From the NCBI GenBank assembly GCA_963922455.1, contig CAWUIO010000005.1:57304-121303 (forward strand): DNA of 64,000 bases. Reading direction: 5' to 3'. The position numbers and the translations under genes are program-made. Of this stretch, positions 43,262 through 51,583 are shown piece by piece; the stretch's first letter is position 1; each line of letters starts with the position of its first letter. The stretch is from CAWUIO01 sp963922455 (GTDB lineage: Bacteria; Bacteroidota; Bacteroidia; Cytophagales; Microscillaceae). The notes below the pieces were generated by a model that was not told where the DNA came from, ran no database searches, and was given only the letters and a program-made list of their open reading frames with translations.

Positions 43262-43393
43262 GGGGGCTGCCCCCGGCGTTTCCCATTTCTTTTCCCTAGG
43301 GGCATCAGGTGGCGCCGGGGTCGGGCTTTCGCTACTCGCTGCCTTTGCCCACTGGGCCCCACGAGCTCAAACAGGCCGCTCTATCCCTCAGCC
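43262..43393 (+). repeat. Interspersed element arm L5-forward (subtype I)
   Basis: Box A GGGGGCTGCCCCCGGCG at 43262; partner GCGCCGGGGTCGGGC near 43312; core CTTTCGCTACTCGCTGCC; box C GGCCGCTCTATCCCTCAGCC ending at 43393. The stem is of the CCCCGGCG type. It lies 62 bases upstream of the carboxylase start codon. Confidence 0.9.
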
Positions 43394-43493
43394 ATTTTTA
43401 AGATCAGGGAGCAAAGACAATACGGTATGCCCACTATGGCTGGCCCCTTATTCCAATCGCTCTTCTCTTTTACGGCTTCGCTGCTTTTCCTCT

Positions 43494-43629
43494 GGCTTAG
43501 GGATACCCACCCGAAGGGCGGAGACCGCAGTGGGATGGCGCGGGGGGCGGCTCCGGCTTGTCTGGGTAGCCCGACCGGCGCCGGCACCTTAGCGCATCTT
43601 GGCCCCTACTTTTGGCGCCGGGAAGCCCC
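43494..43629 (-). repeat. Interspersed element arm L5-reverse (subtype II)
   Basis: Begins GGCTTAGGGATACCC at 43494, contains CCGAAGGGCGGAGACCGCAG of the subtype II core, and ends GGCGCCGGGAAGCCCC at 43629. Together with the forward arm it makes a 368-bp composite with one arm of each subtype, like L4. Confidence 0.85.
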
Positions 43630-43661
43630 AATCTTAAGCCTCTTGACCGTTTTCTAGACTA

Positions 43662-43697
43662 TTTGTTCCAGGGAAAATTTTGTTTTCTCTATTTTTG
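43662..43697 (+). promoter_or_regulatory. Probable promoter of the M48 protease gene
   Basis: TTTG at 43662-43665 and TATTTTTG at 43690-43697 (exact TAnnTTTG match) are 24 bases apart, somewhat wide. It lies about 85 bases before the start codon. Confidence 0.5.
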
Positions 43698-43781
43698 TGA
43701 ACAAATTTTGTCATGAAGTCAAATATTTTCGTTGTGAAATTAGCAAAAGATTCTAAAACCAAACCATGATCTACAGGTGCT

Positions 43782-44570
43782 ATGAGAAAAAAACTTCTAT
43801 GTATAATGCTATTTTGGGCTATTCTCACGAGTTCGTCCCTACAAGCCCAATGTGACTCAAGCTATTTCTCGACGATGCTGAAAGCGGGAAGTTGGATAGG
43901 CTCAACGGTATTGGGTATGGTTGAGATAAGTCCCGAACAAGAGTCGAAAATAGGGAATGAGATGTTTTCTTATGCCAGTGAAAACTTTGATTTAATTGAA
44001 GAGGGCGAGCAGTTTAATAAATTGCAAGAAATCCTGGCACGCCTGATCCCGTATGTAAGCCGTAAAGAGATTGCCTATCGTATTCATTTGGTAGATGATG
44101 ACGAGCTGATCAACGCCTTCTCCATTTGTGGGGGGCATATTTTTGTCACGACCGGAATTATGCAATGGGTTGAGAGTGAAGATGAGCTCGCCTTTATTGT
44201 AGGCCACGAAATATCGCACATTGACTTGGAACATTGTGTCCGCAATGTTAAAAAAAGTGCGGCTATCCAGTCTTGGGCCGACTTTTTTGAAGTAGGGGAA
44301 TACGCAGGGGTCATTGAACAGGCTCAAACGGTACTGGCTACCCCTTTTGGCCAACCCGATGAATACGCATCCGATCAAATGGGGGCCTATCTTTGTAAAA
44401 AGGCCGCTTACAATCCTAGCAAAGGAATAGATTTCTTTAAAAAACTGAGTGCCGAAGAGGATAAGGAGGAGGTCCCTTACCAACTAGACTTGCTCATCCG
44501 CACCCACCCTTATTCCGATCAAAGGATAGTATGCTTAGATTCGTTTATTAAAAATGGATTGAATGAATAA
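43782..44570 (+). CDS. Secreted M48-family metalloprotease
   Basis: 262 residues. Signal peptide MRKKLLCIMLFWAILTSSSLQAQ is followed by an M48 domain with the zinc motif H142-E143-x2-H146 (VGHEISHIDLEH) and the third ligand region E194-x3-D198 (DEYASD). It starts the domain in the usual way (MVEISPEQESKIGNEMF). Probably periplasmic protein quality control, as for BepA/LoiP-type proteases. It is followed after 44 bases by a LEA-type protein gene in the same direction. Confidence 0.9.
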   Translation: MRKKLLCIMLFWAILTSSSLQAQCDSSYFSTMLKAGSWIGSTVLGMVEISPEQESKIGNEMFSYASENFDLIEEGEQFNKLQEILARLIPYVSRKEIAYRIHLVDDDELINAFSICGGHIFVTTGIMQWVESEDELAFIVGHEISHIDLEHCVRNVKKSAAIQSWADFFEVGEYAGVIEQAQTVLATPFGQPDEYASDQMGAYLCKKAAYNPSKGIDFFKKLSAEEDKEEVPYQLDLLIRTHPYSDQRIVCLDSFIKNGLNE

Positions 44571-44614
44571 GGCCCGGGATAAGAATTTGTTCCTCCTTTA
44601 TTATCAAAGCGTTT

Positions 44615-45472
44615 ATGAAAAAAGCTATATGGCGGTTTATTTTGTTGTTGGCAGTCGTGTTTCTGCTTGTACCGTATTTGCTAGGAAAGTTTCTAAGGCC
44701 TTTTGAAATTCAGGGGATCGAGCACCTTACCTTGAGGGAAGTCAAAGATTCTACCCTACATTTTGAGGCCCAGGTGCAGGTATTCAACCCCAATAGCTTC
44801 AACTTTAGCTTACATAACTTCCGGGGAGGCATTTCTTGGAAAGGAGAAGAAATGATGCAGTTTTTCCGAGATGAGGGAGCCATGCAAATTGCATCCAATA
44901 CATTTAATAAACTTAAGCTGAAGGGCACATTGCCTTTGACGGTATTAGATAAAAATTGGGATAATTTCCTGGGTCATAAAAATGCTGAGGTTGATTTTTG
45001 GACCCGGTTTAGCCCCTTTCCCTATATACCTCCCTTCATTTATTATAATCAAAACCTCAAGGTCCAGCCGGAACAGATGTTATGGAAAGCGCTACGTTTA
45101 GGTTCTGGTTTAGACATCCGTAATTTTAAAATTCGCCCCAAATTAAAATCAACCCTCGTTACCTGTGATGTGAAGTTTAAAAATAACCATGCGGTCCCTA
45201 TTCACGTTGAGGAGTTGAAAATCCGGATGAAGATGAAGGACTCGAGAGTTTGGCTGTCTGACTGGAGTATTTCGGAGCCTTCTAAAATACAAGCCCATGA
45301 CTCTCTCTTTCATCAGGTAGAAATACAGATTCCTCACCATAAGCTAATCCTTGGAAGTTTAGGTCAGAATAATATACTAGACTGGGATATTGAAGTGAAA
45401 GCCAGTTTGCGTGTAGGTGATCAGGCCTTGCCCAGAGTCCGTTTGCGCTTAAGTCCCCGCGAACTACTGTAA
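44615..45472 (+). CDS. LEA type 2-like membrane-anchored protein
   Basis: 285 residues with a single N-terminal membrane segment (WRFILLLAVVFLLVPYLLG). A beta-sandwich follows with the pattern FEAQVQVFNPNSFNFSLHNF, typical of LEA-14/WHy domains. A second similar stretch (VTCDVKFKNNHAVPIHVEEL) suggests two domains in tandem. No catalytic residues are seen. It shares a transcript with the M48 protease and may be an envelope lipid- or protein-binding factor; the function is unknown. Confidence 0.65.
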   Translation: MKKAIWRFILLLAVVFLLVPYLLGKFLRPFEIQGIEHLTLREVKDSTLHFEAQVQVFNPNSFNFSLHNFRGGISWKGEEMMQFFRDEGAMQIASNTFNKLKLKGTLPLTVLDKNWDNFLGHKNAEVDFWTRFSPFPYIPPFIYYNQNLKVQPEQMLWKALRLGSGLDIRNFKIRPKLKSTLVTCDVKFKNNHAVPIHVEELKIRMKMKDSRVWLSDWSISEPSKIQAHDSLFHQVEIQIPHHKLILGSLGQNNILDWDIEVKASLRVGDQALPRVRLRLSPRELL

Positions 45473-45487
45473 TAAAATACAATCACC

Positions 45488-45979
45488 CTAGGAAAGTATT
45501 TGATTTAACCTTCCCTTTAAGACCCTTAGTTTTTGCTCAAAATTGAGCAATAAAACAGAGTAACTCCCTCCGGCAAATACGGCTAGTAAAGCAAAGCTGA
45601 AAAAATTACTTTGCAAGAATAAAAAGACAAGGGCTAAAAATAAGGCGATGGCTGTTGATAAACCCAAAAAGAAACGCGTTCCCCCAGGAAGGCGATACCG
45701 GATGAAGACAATAGAGCCTTGGGAAGTAGCCTCAATCCTGGCGTGGGCCACGGGCATGAAATGTTCGGGCATGTGACGAAGTAAACTAAGCCAGAAGCCG
45801 TTTTTGAGCATCTTTCCTTGCAATCTATACCCTAGATTTTCTCCCGACCAGATTTTGGCCCTACGGGCAAAAGGGTCTGCTACCGTTTCGGTTTGTAAGG
45901 CCTTCTCGAGTTTGCTTCGGATAGTCTCAGGAGTATAGGGAGAAACTACGGTTTGTCGGTCGTGAGCAAAAAATCGCAT
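45488..45979 (-). CDS. Hypothetical membrane protein
   Basis: 163 residues. The first 100 residues are soluble and mixed (TVVSPYTPETIRSKLEKAL, GSIVFIRYRLPGG). Two close membrane helices follow at about 104-140 (LGLSTAIALFLALVFLFLQ and FFSFALLAVFAGGSYSVLLL), and a short basic tail. I do not recognise the family. It converges with the LEA-type gene and is 12 bases downstream of the RidA gene, probably in one operon. Confidence 0.6.
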   Translation of the reverse strand: MRFFAHDRQTVVSPYTPETIRSKLEKALQTETVADPFARRAKIWSGENLGYRLQGKMLKNGFWLSLLRHMPEHFMPVAHARIEATSQGSIVFIRYRLPGGTRFFLGLSTAIALFLALVFLFLQSNFFSFALLAVFAGGSYSVLLLNFEQKLRVLKGRLNQILS

Positions 45980-45991
45980 GGTGCGACCGAA

Positions 45992-46393
45992 TTAATTCAT
46001 ATAATCCTGATCATTTGAGTAGGCCATACAAGAAATTTCCACATTGACCCCCTTGGGTAATTCACTTACCTCTACCGTTTCGCGGGCAGGAAAAGGGTCA
46101 GAAAGATAAGATCCGTACACCTCATTAATTTTTTGGAAGTTACCCATGTCTTTTAAGAAAATACTGGTTTTAACCACGTGAGAAAAATCCATGCCAGATT
46201 CTTGTAGGATCGCTTGGAGGTTTTTCATCACTCGATGGGTTTCCTCCTGGATTTCGTCGGCAAATAAATTACCTTCAGAATCAAGGGCAATCTGTCCGGA
46301 AATAAACAAAAAACCGGCACAAGAAATGGCTTGATTATAGGGCCCAATAGGTTTGGGGGCATTGCTTGAGGTAACAGCTTTTTTCTGATGCAT
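45992..46393 (-). CDS. RidA-family enamine/imine deaminase
   Basis: 133 residues with the complete RidA pattern: GPYNQAISCAGFLFISGQIA, VVKTSIFLKDMGNFQKINEVY, and PARETVEVSELPKGVNVEIS containing the catalytic arginine. These enzymes hydrolyse reactive 2-aminoacrylate and related enamines made by PLP enzymes. It lies downstream of the threonine dehydrogenase gene, in keeping with amino-acid catabolism here. Confidence 0.93.
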   Translation of the reverse strand: MHQKKAVTSSNAPKPIGPYNQAISCAGFLFISGQIALDSEGNLFADEIQEETHRVMKNLQAILQESGMDFSHVVKTSIFLKDMGNFQKINEVYGSYLSDPFPARETVEVSELPKGVNVEISCMAYSNDQDYMN

Positions 46394-46502
46394 ACAATAA
46401 ATCTTTACGTATGATTATGAGATACTATAAAAAGGAAGTACTTAAATATCTGTACAAATCAGGGAAAGAAAAAATAAGAAAGGGAGCTATTTACAAAAGA
46501 GC

Positions 46503-47498
46503 TTATATGAGCGTATCGGCCAATTGCTCATGAGTATCAGAAGTCCCGTTTATATTATACTTATGGCGAAGTTGTAATAACATATCTTGGGTCAAAGATA
46601 GCAGATCGTAGCTTGGCTGCCAAGCCCAGTCATCACGGGCTTGTTGGTCATCAATACTAGCGGGCCAACTATCGGCAATCTCTTGCCTGAAATCAGGGGC
46701 ATAATCTATCTGAAAATTGGGGAGATGTTTTCGGATTTCCTGGGCGAGTTCTTCCGGAGTAAAACTCATGGCCGTTAAGTTATACGAAGAACGGATGCTT
46801 ATTTTTTCGGCAGGAGCTTCCATTAAGTCTAGGGTGGCCTTGATAGCGTCTGGCATATAAATCATGGGCAAGCGGGTATCCCTTTTCAGGAAGCTGGTAT
46901 ACGATCCATGCTGGATGGCTTGGTGAAAAATATCCACGGCGTAGTCGGTCGTACCGCCACCGGGTAATGTTTTGTAACTAATGATGCCGGGGTAGCGCAA
47001 ACTGCGGGCATCAACGCCAAACTTTTGATAGTAATATTCAGTCCACCGTTCCCCGCTTAATTTGCTAATCCCATAGACCGTGCTGGGGTTCATAATGGTA
47101 TGTTGAGGCGTGTTATGGAGTGGGGTATTCGATCCAAATACCGCGATAGAACTAGGAAAATAGACCTTATCCAGATTCTTTTCCCGGGCTATTTCCAATA
47201 CATGAAGCGTTCCGTCCATATTTACCTGCCAAGCCCAGTGAGGGTCTTGTTCGCCTTTGGCCGATAAGATTGCGGCCAAGTGATAAATTTGGGTGATTTT
47301 ATACTTGTCAACTATTTCTCCGAGGCGTTTGTCATCACAAACATTTAAAGAGATATAGTGAAGATCAGATTCTTGTCGATCTGCCCGAATATCGCTGATG
47401 AATACGGAATCTTTTCCATAGATGCCGGCAAGGGCAGGGGCTAGCTCAGAGCCTAATTGACCCAAGGAACCCGTGATAAGAATTCGATCTTTACGCAT
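46503..47498 (-). CDS. L-threonine 3-dehydrogenase (SDR type)
   Basis: 331 residues of the extended SDR family. NAD motif ITGSLGQLGSELAPAL, FPSSIAVFG, catalytic Y-x3-K in TVYGISKLSGERW, and RYPGIISYKTLPGGGTTDYA, whose PGGGTTDYA part is characteristic of the bacterial SDR-type threonine dehydrogenases known from Flavobacterium. Oxidises threonine to 2-amino-3-ketobutyrate, the Kbl substrate. A general nucleotide-sugar epimerase is less likely given that motif. Confidence 0.88.
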   Translation of the reverse strand: MRKDRILITGSLGQLGSELAPALAGIYGKDSVFISDIRADRQESDLHYISLNVCDDKRLGEIVDKYKITQIYHLAAILSAKGEQDPHWAWQVNMDGTLHVLEIAREKNLDKVYFPSSIAVFGSNTPLHNTPQHTIMNPSTVYGISKLSGERWTEYYYQKFGVDARSLRYPGIISYKTLPGGGTTDYAVDIFHQAIQHGSYTSFLKRDTRLPMIYMPDAIKATLDLMEAPAEKISIRSSYNLTAMSFTPEELAQEIRKHLPNFQIDYAPDFRQEIADSWPASIDDQQARDDWAWQPSYDLLSLTQDMLLQLRHKYNINGTSDTHEQLADTLI

Positions 47499-47516
47499 AG
47501 TATATAAATTTTACTG

Positions 47517-47548
47517 CAAATATAACAAAATCAAGATGGTTTAGCAAT
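47517..47548 (-). promoter_or_regulatory. Probable threonine dehydrogenase promoter
   Basis: On the minus strand ATTG (47548-47545), a 20-base gap and TATATTTG (47524-47517), a full -7 match. The leader would be about 15 bases. Confidence 0.6.
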
Positions 47549-47646
47549 ATAAATAGATAATTGGGAATAAGCTATGATTTTGCTAATATTGTTTGGCCTC
47601 TTAGGTCATTTTAAAATAAACAAGAAGAATAATTCAAGAAGCACAA

Positions 47647-47835
47647 ATGAGCTTTGAAGAGTACTTACAAAGTAAAAAGATTAACTCTACCCTATTTTTG
47701 GCTCAGGAACCAGAGGAGTGGGAAGAGATGAAGCGGCTTTTTGAGCAGGTACATCCCAACAGTTTTACGGCTCAGAAAAAGTTTTTATTAAATGCCTGGC
47801 GCCGTAAGTTTCCCTTTTCAAATCCTGAACTTTAA
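47647..47835 (+). CDS. Small conserved hypothetical protein
   Basis: 62 residues (MSFEEYLQSKKINSTLFLAQ start, ending WRRKFPFSN), charged and helical, no signal or membrane segment. The composition is that of a real protein and similar short proteins occur in Bacteroidota as far as I recall, with unknown function. It stands alone between divergent and convergent minus-strand genes and is followed by a terminator-like hairpin. Confidence 0.6.
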   Translation: MSFEEYLQSKKINSTLFLAQEPEEWEEMKRLFEQVHPNSFTAQKKFLLNAWRRKFPFSNPEL

Positions 47836-47840
47836 ACTAG

Positions 47841-47880
47841 ACAAAAAAATTGGCCGTTTGTTACAAACGGCCATTAGGTT
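47841..47880. terminator. Bidirectional terminator
   Basis: TGGCCGTTTG (47851-47860) and CAAACGGCCA (47864-47873) form a perfect 10-bp stem with a TTA loop. Seven A residues on the left serve as a T-run for the minus-strand LVIVD gene; the plus-strand T-run is weaker. Confidence 0.88.
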
Positions 47881-47927
47881 TTACGAGAGGGAATTAGTAA
47901 AAGCCTCACTACATAGCTTACACGGGT

Positions 47928-49202
47928 TTAATTTTCTGGGCTGGGCGGAGTGACCGGGATTTGACTTAGAAGCTTGAGATTAAGCGGATCATTGTAGTCA
48001 AATTGATAGAGCCCGTCATTTCCAATCATAAGCAGTACATCTTGAAAAGGAATCACATCATAGCTATGCATATCTGTAAAATGCATTCTAAGGTTATCCC
48101 CGATAGCAAAAGGGTCTTCGGCATCAAATACTTTCAAACCGTGTTCTCCCTCGCAGATAAATAAAGTTTCCTGATCAATACCTAATCCGTGTGGATTAAG
48201 CATAGGGTGTATAGCAATACGCTCAGGGTTGTATAAGTCGCTGATATCAATCACTTCCAGTTGATTACTGAAACCTTCACATGCTGTCCCTGAACGCAAG
48301 GTCACATAGGCGTAATTGTCTTGTACAACTACCGGGTCACAGCTGCGCGCATGCTCAATAGAGGAGATGTGAACGGGTTGTGAAGGATCTTCATTGTCCA
48401 GGATGTGCATCCCCGCTTGGGTGCCAATAAAAAGGTGATCTTGATAAGGAAAGATAGTCTCGACACCCCAGTTGAGATACACCGTGGTTTCTTGGCTAGG
48501 CTCTTTGGGGTCAAGCAGATCAAATACGTACAAATTGTTCCAGTCTACAATGTAAAGGTGGTTTTGACTTATCGTGAAACGGGCCAGGGAACCTCCTATT
48601 CCAGCTACTCCCCCGGAATTGGTGGGGGCGGCAGAAGGAATAGAAGCCGCTAGATCCCCTTGGGCAAATGGTAGAGGAATACCGCCATTGTTTGGCCCCA
48701 CCCCTTCATCACAAGAACTTTGGGTTTCGGTGGTGACAAAATCCAATTGCCAGTCTACTAAGATATTCTGTTCAAACTCGGGAAAGGAGTTATTATATAC
48801 ACCTTCCAAACGAAATACTTCCCGCGCATCAGTTGGGTTGCTAATATCCAAAACCACCAGGTCAGAATAGCTGTCGGCATACAAGTAATTACCCAAAACG
48901 GCCATGTCCACATTGCCGGGAATATTGATAAAGGCAACATTTTGGGGAGATTCGGGCTGGGTATTATTAAATATATGAATACCCTTATTGAACTCATTGA
49001 TAAACAGGAAAGGAGGGCTATAGTAAATCTTTCCCGGAATTTCCAGATTCTGGCCTTCCTGTACTCTCACCGAACTTCGCAAAGAATCCAGACTTACATA
49101 TACAGGGTTATAGGTTTGATAAGTAAGCGAGTAAGTACAATCCTCCTGGCATGAAGAGAGAAATCCGATACCTAATAGTAAAAAAAGTAAACGTTTCATC
49201 AT
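47928..49202 (-). CDS. LVIVD-repeat lipoprotein
   Basis: 424 residues. Lipobox FLSSC after the signal peptide, then a beta-propeller of LVIVD-type repeats, visible as YADSYSDLVVLDISNPTDAR, LYVFDLLDPKEPSQ, MHILDNEDPSQPVHIS, LEVIDISDLYNPERIA and LKVFDAEDPFAIGD. Such propellers sit at the cell surface; the binding partner is unknown. A possible small membrane-protein gene lies just upstream in the same direction. Confidence 0.85.
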   Translation of the reverse strand: MMKRLLFLLLGIGFLSSCQEDCTYSLTYQTYNPVYVSLDSLRSSVRVQEGQNLEIPGKIYYSPPFLFINEFNKGIHIFNNTQPESPQNVAFINIPGNVDMAVLGNYLYADSYSDLVVLDISNPTDAREVFRLEGVYNNSFPEFEQNILVDWQLDFVTTETQSSCDEGVGPNNGGIPLPFAQGDLAASIPSAAPTNSGGVAGIGGSLARFTISQNHLYIVDWNNLYVFDLLDPKEPSQETTVYLNWGVETIFPYQDHLFIGTQAGMHILDNEDPSQPVHISSIEHARSCDPVVVQDNYAYVTLRSGTACEGFSNQLEVIDISDLYNPERIAIHPMLNPHGLGIDQETLFICEGEHGLKVFDAEDPFAIGDNLRMHFTDMHSYDVIPFQDVLLMIGNDGLYQFDYNDPLNLKLLSQIPVTPPSPEN

Positions 49203-49223
49203 TAGCTTTTAAAAATTCATGGA

Positions 49224-49391
49224 TTATTTAATAATGGGATGATCTACCACTACCGCAGCGGGTTTTTTTATCAAATTGGGCCCCTGAGGGCGGCTGGATG
49301 GTATCAAAGCAATGATATGGCCTAGTATAATGAGATAGATCCATATCTTCAATAAAATTTTTCTAGTTATCACAGGATGGTTGGCAAACAT
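49224..49391 (-). CDS. Possible small single-pass membrane protein
   Basis: From the ATG at 49391 a 55-residue protein with one hydrophobic segment (WIYLIILGHIIALIP) flanked by basic residues. It ends 21 bases before the LVIVD lipoprotein start. A GGAAA sequence lies just upstream of the ATG. The size, position and clean membrane profile suggest a gene, but it has no family I know and could be chance. The rest of the 314-base gap (49203-49516) shows nothing else. Confidence 0.35.
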   Translation of the reverse strand: MFANHPVITRKILLKIWIYLIILGHIIALIPSSRPQGPNLIKKPAAVVVDHPIIK

Positions 49392-49516
49392 AAGATTTCC
49401 GTTAAATTTTGAGTCAAGACGGGGAATTTTCCCTGAGGGTTGCCCAAAATTTTTTAATTTTAAAAGCAACCGAAGAAGCCTTTTTATCGTGCTGCTTTTG
49501 ATTTAAATGAAATACT

Positions 49517-50074
49517 GTGGGAATTCCATCGGATAAAAACTTACAGATCATGCTGGATGCGTGCTGTAAAGGGGATAGAAGCTACCAAAAAAAGCTCTAT
49601 CAGTCTTTTTACAGTTACGCTATGAGTATATCTTTAAGATATGCCACTAGCCGGGAAGAAGCCCAGGAAATTCTGAATGATAGCTTTTTAAAGGCATTTA
49701 TGAATTTAAAAAGTTATAAGCGGGAAAAGCCTTTTCATCTTTGGCTTCGGAGAATAATTATCAATACCTCAATTGACTATTACCGAAAAGCCAAAAAATA
49801 CAGCAATCATATTAGCTTAGATGAGGTCTATGATCTCGCTTTTACAGAACAACCCACGGATGCTATTAATGAGCAAGAGGTGCTGCAATTTGTCCAGCAA
49901 TTGCCCCCAGTATACCGAATGGTGTTCAATTTGCATGTGATAGAGGGCTATAAGCACGATGAAATCGCCAAAAAACTTGGAATTCAAATTGGGACGTCTA
50001 AGTCCAATTTAGCGAAGGCACGAAAAAATTTACGTCGAATGATGCACAACTACATTTATCAAGATAACTTATGA
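49517..50074 (+). CDS. ECF-type RNA polymerase sigma factor
   Basis: 185 residues from a GTG start at 49517; an ATG at 49550 is the alternative. Region 2 (ATSREEAQEILNDSFLKAFM) and region 4 (LPPVYRMVFNLHVIEGYKHDEIAKKLG followed by GTSKSNLAKARKNLR) are clear; quoted in parts, VYRMVFNLHVIEGYKHDEIA is the recognition helix region. It overlaps the next gene by four bases (ATGA), so the two are translationally coupled, as sigma/anti-sigma pairs often are. Confidence 0.93.
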   Translation: MGIPSDKNLQIMLDACCKGDRSYQKKLYQSFYSYAMSISLRYATSREEAQEILNDSFLKAFMNLKSYKREKPFHLWLRRIIINTSIDYYRKAKKYSNHISLDEVYDLAFTEQPTDAINEQEVLQFVQQLPPVYRMVFNLHVIEGYKHDEIAKKLGIQIGTSKSNLAKARKNLRRMMHNYIYQDNL

Positions 50075-51582
50075 AGCCGCATGATGAAGACAATAAGCAT
50101 TTTGACGATTGGGTTCGTCAAAAAATGAGTCTGATTCAGCCTGAATTTGATGAGGAAGCCTGGGCGGGTATGGAGGATCGCTTAAATGCCGTTCCGGCTT
50201 CTTATTGGATTAACTCAGACTCCTATTGGAAGGCAGGAGTATTTTTTGCCCTGATCATCATTATTTCAGGCCTGATTGGGCTATGGATCATATTGGATCA
50301 AGACTTGTTACTCAAAGAAGCAGCCGGCTCTCGTCAAGAACAAGGACTTTCCCCTACTCAGGACTCCGCTGCGCTATCGGATAAAACCTCCGAAACCAAG
50401 CGGTTTCATTCCCGAAAACAGCTAGATGCTCCTCAAAGCCAAAAACAAGTGCTGAATCAGGAGAAAGCGAAACGTGAAAATCTGGATAAAGAAGACCTTA
50501 CCCAGGATAATTCTCCAAGAAATGAGCTGGAAGTCCGTGGTGGGATGCCTCTCGAAAGCAATTTAGTTCCAGAAGAAAAGTCCAAACTAGACTTCCGAGG
50601 AGGGGGGCAACCGGTACTCGCAAAAGAGCTCAATAAACCAAGATCGCAGACTTCCGAGAAGAAGGAAATGGATCAAGTCTTACTTAATTCTCAAGAAAGA
50701 TCGTCCTTACCGGTCCTTGTCGGCAGTACAACTCCCCTTGAACCAAATCAACTCTTGAATCAAGACGTATCTCCTGAGCTTCAAACGGATAAGAAACAAA
50801 TGTTTGCCTCCGGCTTACAAAGGATCAGTCCTAAGGGCTTTCAATCCAATAAGCCTGCGGTTCCTGAACTAAAGGCCAACTCTCAGCCTTTTCTAAGCTT
50901 ATCTAAGCCCTACGTACACAAGAAACGTAGATTGTATACCGGTCTGTGGTTTGGAACCGAATGGGACCAGATTAAGGGAGGTAATAGCAACTCTTCTTCC
51001 TGGTTGCTCGGCTTATCAAATGAATTGGAAGTAAACTCTCGCTGGTCTTTAAACCTAGGGGCAGCCTATACCCGAAAATCGTATAATGTATCCGAAAGTG
51101 CAGATAAAAGCCTGGAGGTAGATTTTCCGGTGATAGCGGCCACTTTAGAAATTGACACCAATCTCAGTACTTTTAGTCAAGATTTCTTTGAGTCCCAATT
51201 GAGCCAAGTACAATCAGATCTAATAGAAATCTTCGTGGGGGCCAATTACCGTTTGTCTACGGGCCTTCGGAACCGCTTCTTCATTCAAGGAGGCGTATCC
51301 AGTTACTTGTTTTTGAAACAAGAGTTTATTCAAGATTATCGGGCCGTCAACGCCCAGGGGGCGGCCACACGTTTATTGGCTACCCTAAACCTGGAAGAAA
51401 ATAGCAATCAGGCCTTTTGGAGCAGTAGCCTCAATTTGGGCATAGGCTGGGAGCACAAGTTGACCAGCCGGACAAAAGTCCAATTTATCCCGTATTTCAA
51501 GCTGGGCTTAAGGGACATAGGCAAGGAAAACACCCGTTTAGACTCCTACGGCATCCGAAGTCTGATCTTATGGGGCTGGTAA
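50071..51582 (+). CDS. Probable anti-sigma factor with beta-barrel-like C-terminus
   Basis: 503 residues: an acidic cytoplasmic N-terminus of about 55 residues (DEEAWAGMEDRLNAVPASYW), one membrane helix near 60-78, a long Q/S/K-rich linker of about 200 residues, and a beta-rich domain from about 285 resembling small PorT/OmpA-like barrels (SLNLGAAYTRKSYNVSES, YRLSTGLRNRFFIQGGVSSY). The N-terminal part plus helix and coupling to the sigma gene suggest an anti-sigma factor. It ends one base from the convergent dgcN. Confidence 0.75.
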   Translation: MKPHDEDNKHFDDWVRQKMSLIQPEFDEEAWAGMEDRLNAVPASYWINSDSYWKAGVFFALIIIISGLIGLWIILDQDLLLKEAAGSRQEQGLSPTQDSAALSDKTSETKRFHSRKQLDAPQSQKQVLNQEKAKRENLDKEDLTQDNSPRNELEVRGGMPLESNLVPEEKSKLDFRGGGQPVLAKELNKPRSQTSEKKEMDQVLLNSQERSSLPVLVGSTTPLEPNQLLNQDVSPELQTDKKQMFASGLQRISPKGFQSNKPAVPELKANSQPFLSLSKPYVHKKRRLYTGLWFGTEWDQIKGGNSNSSSWLLGLSNELEVNSRWSLNLGAAYTRKSYNVSESADKSLEVDFPVIAATLEIDTNLSTFSQDFFESQLSQVQSDLIEIFVGANYRLSTGLRNRFFIQGGVSSYLFLKQEFIQDYRAVNAQGAATRLLATLNLEENSNQAFWSSSLNLGIGWEHKLTSRTKVQFIPYFKLGLRDIGKENTRLDSYGIRSLILWGW

Positions 51583-51583
51583 G

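Noticed and set aside
43201..43362. N-terminal extension of the carboxylase gene
   Set aside because: The extra 54 residues come from the repeat core; the family start MDLEF is at 43200.
43992..44483. 163-residue reading frame antisense to the M48 protease gene
   Set aside because: It is a shadow of a gene with clear HExxH and signal peptide.
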